The notes under the pieces are model-generated. The model saw only the letters and a list, made by a program, of their open reading frames with translations, was not told the DNA's origin and did no database searches. DNA of 5,321 nt from JBBIKU01 sp037445245 (GTDB taxonomy: Bacteria > Chloroflexota > Anaerolineae > Anaerolineales > Anaerolineaceae): contig JBBIKU010000152.1 of the NCBI GenBank assembly GCA_037445245.1, forward strand, positions 1 to 5,321, in the 5' to 3' direction. Position numbers and translations under genes: made by a program. Each line of letters begins with the position of its first letter. Within the stretch, counting starts at the first letter, position 1. Below, piece after piece: positions 1 to 5,321 of the stretch.

Positions 1-275
1 GGCAAGCCAAGTGCTTTGGAGATCGCCGTGCCGGTTTCAAGGGCGCGAATCATCAGGCTGCTGTAAAGGTGGGTCAATTGCACCGGGCGAAAATCCGCCG
101 CGTTGTTCGGCATGGCGTCCCTGCCGGACTGTTTTAGAAACGCCGCCAGGTGTTGCGCCTGCTTCACCCCGATCGGGGTAAGCTCGGGGTCGCAACTGCG
201 ACCATCGCTCGAGCCGGTACGCAGCCACAACAAGTTGTTGTCCGACTGGGCGTGACGAATGAAATAAAACTGCAT
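1..275 (-). CDS. Histidine phosphatase family protein (phosphoglycerate mutase-like), 3' end cut by window edge
   Basis: This reading frame runs leftward from an ATG at 275 and stays open to the window edge, giving 91 residues plus two bases. The N-terminus MQFYFIRHAQSDNN contains the RH signature of the histidine phosphatase superfamily: Arg7 and His8, the latter being the residue phosphorylated during catalysis, in an RHAQS variant of the usual RHG motif. DPELTPIGVKQAQ (residues 29-41) matches the conserved 'LT..G..QA' segment. YSSLMIRALETG (71-82) matches the second conserved block, with Arg77 as the phosphate-binding arginine. The catalytic acid and second histidine would lie beyond the edge. 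The start is supported by a GGGAGA ribosome-binding site (minus strand, 286-291) ten bases upstream and by the typical distance of the RH motif from the N-terminus. Substrate cannot be predicted, because the family includes mutases, sugar-phosphate phosphatases and protein phosphatases. The gene diverges from the regulator operon and no functional link is evident. Confidence 0.88.
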   Translation of the reverse strand, partial: MQFYFIRHAQSDNNLLWLRTGSSDGRSCDPELTPIGVKQAQHLAAFLKQSGRDAMPNNAADFRPVQLTHLYSSLMIRALETGTAISKALGL

Positions 276-460
276 GACCAGGGACTCTCCCAAAAACTAT
301 GCCAATTCAGCGCCGTTTACGGCTCCTTTGCGGGGTTTTGGACGGCTGTAATTTTACCCGATTTCAGCGTGCGATACTCCTACCAGCCCATAACCCAACA
401 AAGGGAAAATCCATCATGTTGAAAGAACGCCAAGGGTGACAATCTCCCTCTTTTCTTTGC

Positions 461-502
461 TTGCGAATTATGTTATACTGTAAGCATTCGTAAGTAAACG
501 AA
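461..502. promoter_or_regulatory. Candidate operator: CGAA/TTCG repeats around the -10 element
   Basis: TTGCGAAT (461-468) and ATTCGTAA (486-493) form an inverted repeat with one mismatch and a 17-base spacer. The spacer contains the whole extended -10 element. A further inverted pair, TTCGT (487-491) and ACGAA (498-502), shares the middle arm, so three CGAA/TTCG cores lie within 42 bases. Many DeoR-family repressors bind repeated or inverted sites with CGAA/TTCG-like cores close to their own promoter. A repressor bound here would cover the -10 element and start site. The repeats are visible in the sequence; that the adjacent DeoR-type protein binds them is inference. Confidence 0.4.
471..479 (+). 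promoter_or_regulatory. Extended -10 promoter of the regulator-E1-E2 operon
   Basis: TGTTATACT fits the extended -10 consensus TGnTATAAT with one mismatch in the hexamer (TATACT at 474-479). No good -35 is present at the expected place: TTTTCT at 451-456 gives a 17-base spacer but matches poorly, which is usual for extended -10 promoters. Transcription would start near 486, leaving a leader of about 30 bases before the regulator ATG at 517. There is no clear second promoter in the 25-base gap before E1, so this promoter probably drives all three rightward genes. The call rests on consensus matching only. Confidence 0.55.
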
Positions 503-516
503 ATCACTTTGAATTC

Positions 517-1296
517 ATGAACCCTCTCGCAAAAAATCTCTACCCCGAAGTCCGTCGCCAGCGCCTTCTCGATCACATTCGCCACAACGGTCAGGCAACT
601 GTGGGCGAGTTGAGCCATACCTTCGGCGTCTCTGAAGTCACCATCCGCGCCGATTTGCAGCACCTGGCGCGCCGCAATCTGATCATCCGCACCCACGGCG
701 GGGCGGTTGCGACCGAGCAGCTACCGCAGTTGTCGCTCAATATCCGCCGCCAGCAACAGGTGCTCCAGAAAGAGGTCATTGGCGTTGCAGCAGCCAAACA
801 GGTAGTGGACGGAGAAGCCATTTTCTTGGATACCAGCAGCACCGCCCTGGCAATCGCCCGCCAGCTCAAGAAACACCGTGATCTCACCATCATTACCAAC
901 AGTCTGGCGGTATCGCAGGAAATGGTTGATGCCTTCGGCGTCACCGTGGTGATGCCCGGCGGTATCCTGCAGCGCGACACACTTTCTCTGATCGGCGTCG
1001 ACGGTCTCGAAATGCTCAATCGCTTCAATATCCAAAAGGGCTTTTTTGGCGCTCACGGGTTGAATTATCCCGAAGGACTAACCGACGTCAGCGCTGCCGA
1101 AGCCGAAGTGAAACAATCTATTCTGCAGCGTTGCCGCCGCGTGATCGCCGTACTGGATGCCACCAAATGGGGCAGAGCAGGGCTGGCATCTTTTGCCCGC
1201 CTGGAAGATATTCAAACCATCATCACTGACCGGCTTTTCAACGACGAACTGGCGCAAAAAGCCCGCTCGCTCGGAATTGAAATCATAATCGCTTAG
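517..1296 (+). CDS. DeoR/GlpR family transcriptional regulator
   Basis: This is a complete 259-residue protein, the usual length for the DeoR family (about 250-260). Residues 11-66 form the N-terminal winged helix-turn-helix, with the recognition segment VSEVTIRADLQHL at 38-50 and the family's RTHGGA at 58-63. Residues from about 83 to the C-terminus form the DeoR sensor domain, which resembles a sugar-phosphate isomerase fold. Visible ligand-pocket motifs are DTSSTA (105-110), TNS (127-129), PGG (147-149), AEAEVKQ (194-200) and DATKWGR (214-220). Family members usually repress a neighbouring catabolic operon and are released by a phosphorylated intermediate. The E1 gene begins 25 bases downstream, so this protein probably controls its own operon with the E1 and E2 genes. 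ATG 517 is the first start codon in frame after the stop at 481-483; it lacks a recognisable Shine-Dalgarno sequence. The ligand cannot be named from sequence. Confidence 0.93.
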   Translation: MNPLAKNLYPEVRRQRLLDHIRHNGQATVGELSHTFGVSEVTIRADLQHLARRNLIIRTHGGAVATEQLPQLSLNIRRQQQVLQKEVIGVAAAKQVVDGEAIFLDTSSTALAIARQLKKHRDLTIITNSLAVSQEMVDAFGVTVVMPGGILQRDTLSLIGVDGLEMLNRFNIQKGFFGAHGLNYPEGLTDVSAAEAEVKQSILQRCRRVIAVLDATKWGRAGLASFARLEDIQTIITDRLFNDELAQKARSLGIEIIIA

Positions 1297-1321
1297 ACCA
1301 CAACCCCCCGGAGATCGATCC

Positions 1322-3436
1322 ATGAAGACCGTAAAAACAAAAAAGTTAAACTCGGCAGAAATCGCCACCATCGAAAAGGTCACGGCAATGATCGAGGAAC
1401 AATCTTTGACCAAAGAAGACCTCCGCAATTATCTACTCCAGATCATGGAAATTCGCGCCCTTGAAAACAATATCGCCAACCTGTTGAGCAAAGCAGTGCT
1501 GAAGGGCGCCTCGCACCTTTATGCCGGGCAGGAGGCGGTTGCGGTGGGCGCAATCAACGCCCTGCGCGACGACGATTTGATCACCAGTACCCATCGCGGG
1601 CACGGACACGCCCACGCTCATGGTGACAAGGTTGCCAAAACCGCTGCCGCCAAGCAGGAACACTACAAAAAAATGATGGCTGAGGTACTCGGAAAAGCCA
1701 CCGGCTACTGCAAGGGCAAAGGCGGTTCGATGCACATCGCCGATGTCGAACATGGCAATCTGGGTGCCACCGGCATCGTTGGCGGCAATATCCCGGTGGC
1801 GGTCGGTGCCGCCCTGGCGCAAAAACTACAAGGAACAGACAGGGTGGTGATTTGTTTTTTTGGCGACGGCGCTTCGAACACCGGCAACTTCCATGAATCG
1901 CTCAACATGGCAAGTCTGTGGGATCTACCGCTGGTTTTTGTGGTCGAGAACAACCTGTACGCCATGTCGGTGCCGTGGTCAAAAGCCACCAAATTGCCCG
2001 ACATTGCCGATCGAGCCTGCGCTTACGGCATCCCCGGCGAGGTGGTGGACGGGATGGACGTGCTTGCCGTGCGCCGTGTCGTATCCAGAGCGGTCGAGCG
2101 TGCCCGCAGCGGAAAGGGACCCTCTTTGATCGAAGCCAAGACCTACCGCTGGTACGGGCACTCGCATTCCGACCCGCGCGCCTACCGCACCCGCGAGGAA
2201 GAAGCCGCCTGGAAACAGCGCGACCCTATCAAGGTGTTGAAGGAAAAAATGCAGGCGCTGCGCATGCTGGATGAGAAAGAGTTCGAAGAACTGGAGAAGG
2301 CGGTAGACGCCAAGTTGGATGCCGCCATGCAGTTCAGCGAATCATCTCCCGAACCAAATCCGCTCGAAGTCGACACCGATGTCTATGCGCCTTCCAAATT
2401 CACCGCCCAAGACATTGAAGAAGAAGCCAGGCTGCGCCAGCGCGTCCATAGCGATCCCACCCTGCGCCAAATTTCTTACTCGCAGGCGCTGGTCGAGGCA
2501 ATGCGCGAAGAAATGTTGCGCGATCCCGAAGTGTTCGTGATGGGTGAGGATGTCGGGCTTTATGGAGGCGCCTACGGTGCCACCCGCGGTTTGTACGAGG
2601 AATTCGGCGAGTGGCGCGTGCTGGATACACCCATTTCCGAGGCGACCATCGGCGGCGCCGCCGTCGGTGCTGCTATGGCAGGCATGCGTCCGGTGGCTGA
2701 GATCATGTACGTCGATTTCACCCCTCTGGCAATGGACCAGATTGCCAATCAGGGCGCTAAAAACCGCTATATGTTCGGTGGCAAGACCAGCGTTCCAATG
2801 GTCATCCGCACCGAGGGCGGCGCCGGTCGGGCAATTGCCGCCCACCATTCGCAGAGTCTCGAATCGCTGTGGACGCATTTCCCCGGCATCTACGTGGTCA
2901 TGCCAGCGACGCCTTATGACGCCAAGGGCTTGCTCAAAGCTGCCATCCGCGACGACAACCCGGTCATGTTCATCGAACATAAAATGCTTTACAAAGAAAA
3001 AGGAGCCGTGCCGCAAGAAGAATACATCATCCCGTTGGGTGTGGCAGATATCAAGCGTCGCGGCAGCGATGTGACCCTGGTCAGCTACTCGCGCATGGTG
3101 CTGCGCGCTCTCGAAGCCGCCGAGACACTGGCAGCGGAGGGGATTGACGTCGAGGTGATCGACCTGCGCTCGCTCAAACCGCTCGATATCAACACCATCA
3201 TCGCTTCGGTCAAGAAGACCGGGCGGCTGGTGGGCGTGACCGAGGCATACGAGAACACCAGTTTCATCAACGAAATCATGGCTCAGGTGAACGACCTCGC
3301 CTTTGATTGGCTGGATGCACCGATGGTACGGGTGGCGGCGGCAAACGTGCCGGTGCCGCGCGCCGAGGTGCTCGAAGATATTGCCATTCCGAACATCGGA
3401 CGCATCATCGAAGCCTGTCGAAAGGTGGTGAACTGA
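1322..3436 (+). CDS. Fused E1 alpha/beta subunit of a thiamine-diphosphate-dependent 2-oxoacid (pyruvate/acetoin-type) dehydrogenase
   Basis: This is a 704-residue cytoplasmic chain joining two subunits that are separate proteins in most alpha/beta-type complexes. Residues about 35-340 are E1 alpha: HRGHGH (91-96), CKGKGGSMHIAD (130-141), the thiamine-diphosphate/Mg motif GDG (181-183) with NN at 210-211, and YRWYGHSHSDP (275-285), the active-site loop. Residues about 340-382 form a charged linker. Residues about 383-704 are E1 beta: GEDVG (408-412, Glu409 the expected cofactor-activating acid), DTPISE (435-440), HHSQS (508-512) carrying the active-site histidine, and the C-terminal transketolase-like domain. 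E1 decarboxylates a 2-oxoacid, or cleaves acetoin, and acylates the lipoyl group of E2. GNLGATGIVGG (145-155) resembles acetoin and pyruvate enzymes more than branched-chain ones, but the substrate is unresolved. About 10 extra residues follow HRGHGH. The start has a GGAG site (1310-1313) eight bases upstream. Stop and E2 start overlap. Confidence 0.93.
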   Translation: MKTVKTKKLNSAEIATIEKVTAMIEEQSLTKEDLRNYLLQIMEIRALENNIANLLSKAVLKGASHLYAGQEAVAVGAINALRDDDLITSTHRGHGHAHAHGDKVAKTAAAKQEHYKKMMAEVLGKATGYCKGKGGSMHIADVEHGNLGATGIVGGNIPVAVGAALAQKLQGTDRVVICFFGDGASNTGNFHESLNMASLWDLPLVFVVENNLYAMSVPWSKATKLPDIADRACAYGIPGEVVDGMDVLAVRRVVSRAVERARSGKGPSLIEAKTYRWYGHSHSDPRAYRTREEEAAWKQRDPIKVLKEKMQALRMLDEKEFEELEKAVDAKLDAAMQFSESSPEPNPLEVDTDVYAPSKFTAQDIEEEARLRQRVHSDPTLRQISYSQALVEAMREEMLRDPEVFVMGEDVGLYGGAYGATRGLYEEFGEWRVLDTPISEATIGGAAVGAAMAGMRPVAEIMYVDFTPLAMDQIANQGAKNRYMFGGKTSVPMVIRTEGGAGRAIAAHHSQSLESLWTHFPGIYVVMPATPYDAKGLLKAAIRDDNPVMFIEHKMLYKEKGAVPQEEYIIPLGVADIKRRGSDVTLVSYSRMVLRALEAAETLAAEGIDVEVIDLRSLKPLDINTIIASVKKTGRLVGVTEAYENTSFINEIMAQVNDLAFDWLDAPMVRVAAANVPVPRAEVLEDIAIPNIGRIIEACRKVVN
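3423..3428 (+). promoter_or_regulatory. Ribosome-binding site fixing the E2 start
   Basis: AGGTGG lies seven bases before ATG 3436, inside the last codons of the E1 gene. The frame is open further upstream, to a possible ATG at 3307, but the extra 43 residues would overlap the E1 coding sequence and have no lipoyl-domain character. The sequence MATEFFVPQLGQTVEE, starting at 3436, is the normal beginning of a lipoyl domain. The TGATG overlap with the E1 stop suggests translational coupling of E1 and E2. Confidence 0.8.
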
Positions 3437-4788
3437 TGGCTACCGAGTTTTTTGTGCCCCAATTGGGGCAAACTGTCGAGGAGGTCACGCTGGTCAAGTG
3501 GCTGGTCAAAGATGGCGACAAAGTCGACTTCGGGCAGGAAGTCATGGAGGTCGAGACCGATAAAGCCGTCTTCCCGGTAGAAGCCAACGGCAAAGGCGTC
3601 ATTCACCTCGGTCCTTATAAAGAGGGCGACGTCATTCCCGTTTTGACCGTGGTTGCCATCATCGGCAGCGCCGAAGACCACTTCGAAGCCAGAGCGGCAG
3701 CCGGCAAGAGCAAGTCGGCTGCTCCCGCTGTCGAGGAAAGCCCGGCAGCCCAAACCCGGGCGGCGATCGCCCCTTCCACCACGCCAGCGCAGCAGCAAAA
3801 GCGATTCGCATCGCCGCGCGCTCGCAAACTGGCAGCGAAAGAAGGCCTCGATCTGAGCCTTGTCACCCCCAGTGGAGGCGGTGGTGTGCGGGTGAAGGAG
3901 CGCGACGTCATCGCTCACCTCCAGCAAGTGCCGAAGGCAACCCCGCTGGCGCAGCGCGCCGCCCAAGAAGCCGGCATCAATCTGCAGGGTGTGCTGGGCA
4001 GCGGTCCCGGCGGCAGGATCACCAAAAACGACATCGCCCGCGCCCTCGAAGCTCGACCTGCTGCCCCCTCAACTGCAGCCTTGCCCGAAGACGAGGTTAG
4101 CGAGCGGATTCCGCTCAAAGGCGTGCGCGCCGTGATCGCCGAACGCATGGCGATGAGCGTGCACACCACTGCCGGCGTCACCCTGATCACGGAAGTCGAC
4201 GCCAGCGAGTTTGTGGAACTGCGGGAAGGCCTGAAAAGCAGCCTCGGTGAAAGGTGGGGGTTCAGCCCCGCTTATAACGACCTGCTGGCAAAAATCGTCG
4301 CCAGCGCCCTGCGCAAGTTTCCCTACATGAACGCCCGCCTGGCAGGCGATGCCATCGAGCATCTCGCCCAGGTCAATATCGGCATTGCAGTGGACACCGA
4401 GCGCGGTTTGATGGTTCCGGTTATCCGAGATGCCGACCGGAAGAGCCTGCGCGTTTTCGGCAGTGAGTTTCGCCAATTGGTCGAGCGCGCCCGCAACGGT
4501 CGCTCGCTGCCTGAAGATCTCAGCGGCGGCACCTTCACCATCACCAACCTGGGCGTCTACGAGATCGATGCCTTCACCCCCGTCATCAACCTGCCCGAAC
4601 TCGCCATTCTGGGAGTCGGGCGCATCCACCCTAAACCGGTCGTGCGCAATAACGCCGTCGCCATCCGCCAGATGTTGACTTTGAGCCTGGTTTTCGATCA
4701 CCGCTTGGTGGATGGTGCCCCCGCTGCTCGCTTTCTGCAATACATCAAGCAGGTGATCGAGGAGCCCTACTTGCTGCTTTTTGAATAA
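3436..4788 (+). CDS. Dihydrolipoamide acyltransferase (E2) of the 2-oxoacid/acetoin dehydrogenase complex, with two subunit-binding domains
   Basis: This 450-residue protein is the core of the complex: its lipoyl arm takes the acyl group from E1 and its catalytic domain transfers it to CoA. Residues 1-78 are one lipoyl domain with the lipoylation site ETDKA (Lys43). An Ala/Pro/Ser/Gln-rich flexible linker covers 82-123. Two peripheral-subunit-binding domains follow: 124-162 (starting ASPRARKLAAKEGLDL, with a degenerate PSGGGGVRV) and 168-203 (starting ATPLAQRAAQEAGINL, with a canonical GSGPGGRITKNDI). A short Ala/Pro linker leads to the acyltransferase domain at about 223-450, with TFTITNLG (366-373) and the catalytic signature DHRLVDG (421-427; His422, Asp426). 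Most bacterial E2 proteins have a single binding domain. The gene directly follows E1, so the two almost certainly work together, but no E3 gene follows. The last 22 bases overlap the end of the convergent preA-like gene. The acyl substrate is not determined. Confidence 0.94.
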   Translation: MATEFFVPQLGQTVEEVTLVKWLVKDGDKVDFGQEVMEVETDKAVFPVEANGKGVIHLGPYKEGDVIPVLTVVAIIGSAEDHFEARAAAGKSKSAAPAVEESPAAQTRAAIAPSTTPAQQQKRFASPRARKLAAKEGLDLSLVTPSGGGGVRVKERDVIAHLQQVPKATPLAQRAAQEAGINLQGVLGSGPGGRITKNDIARALEARPAAPSTAALPEDEVSERIPLKGVRAVIAERMAMSVHTTAGVTLITEVDASEFVELREGLKSSLGERWGFSPAYNDLLAKIVASALRKFPYMNARLAGDAIEHLAQVNIGIAVDTERGLMVPVIRDADRKSLRVFGSEFRQLVERARNGRSLPEDLSGGTFTITNLGVYEIDAFTPVINLPELAILGVGRIHPKPVVRNNAVAIRQMLTLSLVFDHRLVDGAPAARFLQYIKQVIEEPYLLLFE

Positions 4789-5321
4789 CTGGAGATCATC
4801 GAGATGCCCTCGGTAGGACAGATACCAATGCACAAGCCGCAGCCATCGCACCTCATCACATCCACAACCGCTTTCTTTTCTTTCATAAACAGGGCTTCGA
4901 AGCCACCCGAATCGCACGCTTTCAAACACAACCCGCAACCGTTGCACTTGTTGGGGTCAACATACGCCAGCAACTTGATGTTCAAATCGATATCGGGATA
5001 ATGTTTCAACTGCGGCAGTGCCCTCCCCACCAGAGCACTCGTTGATTCAAAGCCGTGCTGGTCGCAATACTCGCTGAGTCCCTGGGTCAGTTTATTGATG
5101 ATTTCATAGCCGTTCCACATCACCGCCGTGCATACTTCTACCAGTGAGGCGCCCACCGCCATGAACTCGGCTGCATCTTTCCATTTTCCGATGCCGCCGC
5201 ATCCCACCAAGGGGATGTCCACCTCCCGCCCGATGCTGGCGGCGCAGCGCAGTGATACCGCCCGAATACCAGGACCGCTGTAGCCACCGAAGATGCCGAT
5301 GCCGCCGACGGTGGGCAAGGG
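4767..5321 (-). CDS. preA: NAD-dependent dihydropyrimidine dehydrogenase subunit PreA-like protein, 5' part cut by window edge
   Basis: This leftward frame is open at the right edge and ends at a TAG (4767-4769), showing the C-terminal 184 residues of what should be a protein of about 400 or more. Counting from the edge, GGYSGPGIRAVSLR (12-25), LVGCGGIGKWKDAAEFM (38-54) and GASLVEVCTAVMWNG (57-71) are the FMN-phosphate-binding end of a dihydroorotate-dehydrogenase-like barrel. Two ferredoxin motifs follow: CNGCGLCLKAC (Cys126, 129, 132, 136) and CDGCGLCIGICP (Cys158, 161, 164, 168), enough for two [4Fe-4S] clusters. This matches PreA, which with PreT reduces uracil or thymine using NADH in the cytoplasm. 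Any PreT partner would lie outside the window. A wider role in flavin/iron-sulphur reduction of another cyclic substrate is possible. No start codon is visible: the frame continues into the edge, and the TTG at 5316-5318 is internal. Its 3' end overlaps the E2 gene. Confidence 0.87.
   Translation of the reverse strand, partial: PLPTVGGIGIFGGYSGPGIRAVSLRCAASIGREVDIPLVGCGGIGKWKDAAEFMAVGASLVEVCTAVMWNGYEIINKLTQGLSEYCDQHGFESTSALVGRALPQLKHYPDIDLNIKLLAYVDPNKCNGCGLCLKACDSGGFEALFMKEKKAVVDVMRCDGCGLCIGICPTEGISMISSYSKSSK

Larger units (their letters stand above)
276..516. other. Divergent intergenic region (241 bases)
   Basis: This non-coding gap separates the start of the leftward phosphatase gene from the start of the rightward regulator gene, so it must carry promoters for both directions. 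The right third holds a convincing extended -10 element for the regulator and a cluster of CGAA/TTCG repeats, listed separately. For the leftward gene the best match I find is TTGTCA (minus strand, 437-442) with CATGAT 18 bases further on (413-418), which is weak. A small imperfect hairpin, AGGG..CCCT at 433-449, is followed by a pyrimidine-rich stretch, but it is too weak to call a terminator. A short GCCGT-TT-ACGGC inverted repeat lies at 312-323. I see no small gene or structured RNA in the gap. Confidence 0.75.

Noticed and set aside
312..323. GCCGT-TT-ACGGC inverted repeat in the leader of the phosphatase gene.
   Set aside because: The arms are five bases with a two-base centre. This is too small to support an RNA structure or an operator without conservation data.
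37..422. Short frames on both strands over the left edge and intergenic region (37-228 minus, 150-422 plus).
   Set aside because: The true coding frame at 1-275 on the minus strand carries the histidine phosphatase motifs. The others are in different frames, and the translations look random.
433..460. A possible intrinsic terminator: AGGG..CCCT hairpin followed by a pyrimidine-rich run.
   Set aside because: The stem is short with an internal T-T mismatch and a three-base loop, the T-run is broken by C, and no rightward gene ends upstream within the window.
2342..3016. A 224-codon leftward frame antisense to E1 beta.
   Set aside because: It is fully covered by the conserved E1 beta motifs on the other strand, and has no ribosome-binding site or recognisable motif of its own.
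3307..3435. A longer E2 with 43 extra N-terminal residues.
   Set aside because: The extension overlaps E1 beta coding sequence, is rich in Gly/Arg/Ala with no lipoyl-domain features, and ATG 3436 has a good ribosome-binding site and the expected lipoyl-domain N-terminus.
4069..4947. A 292-codon leftward frame antisense to the E2 catalytic domain.
   Set aside because: The plus strand encodes a clear acyltransferase with its catalytic signature here, and the preA-like gene uses another minus frame at the right end. Long antisense frames are common in GC-rich coding DNA; the translation shows no family motif.
4804..5001. A 65-codon rightward frame just after E2, with a GGAG (4791-4794) nine bases before its ATG, looking like a next gene in the operon.
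   Set aside because: It lies wholly antisense to the two ferredoxin motifs of the preA-like gene, and its translation shows no domain or hydrophobic pattern. The GGAG match is probably chance.

Overview
This window looks like chromosomal DNA of a mid-to-high GC bacterium. It is a metabolic locus and shows no sign of mobile DNA. No rRNA, tRNA, CRISPR array, insertion sequence or phage gene is visible. Several traits recall Anaerolineae-type Chloroflexota: a single-chain alpha/beta E1 dehydrogenase, a particular histidine-phosphatase subtype and a ferredoxin-bearing PreA. That placement is an inference from remembered family patterns, not from a search.

Layout, left to right. (1) Positions 1-275, minus strand: the N-terminal 91 residues of a histidine phosphatase (phosphoglycerate-mutase-like), cut by the left edge. 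(2) Positions 276-516: a divergent intergenic region. It holds a good extended -10 promoter for the rightward genes and CGAA/TTCG repeats that could be an operator. (3) Positions 517-1296, plus strand: a complete DeoR/GlpR-type transcriptional repressor. (4) Positions 1322-3436, plus strand: a thiamine-diphosphate-dependent 2-oxoacid/acetoin dehydrogenase E1 with alpha and beta subunits fused in one 704-residue chain. (5) Positions 3436-4788, plus strand: the lipoyl-bearing E2 acyltransferase, with one lipoyl domain and two consecutive peripheral-subunit-binding domains. (6) Positions 4767-5321, minus strand: the C-terminal 184 residues of a PreA-like dihydropyrimidine dehydrogenase subunit with two [4Fe-4S] motifs. 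It is cut by the right edge and overlaps the E2 gene tail to tail by 22 bases.

The regulator, E1 and E2 genes form one tight rightward unit: 25 bases separate regulator and E1, and E1 and E2 share one base in TGATG. E1 would decarboxylate a 2-oxo substrate (or cleave acetoin) and pass the acyl group to the lipoyl lysine of E2, which transfers it to CoA. The E3 dihydrolipoamide dehydrogenase that must reoxidise the lipoyl group is not in the window. The regulator's ligand is probably a phosphorylated metabolite and the promoter probably autoregulated, but neither can be proved from sequence.

I see no clearly new biological system. The points most worth a second look are the tandem subunit-binding domains of E2, the fused E1 with its roughly 10-residue histidine-flanked insertion, the repeats around the promoter, and the overlapping convergent gene ends.
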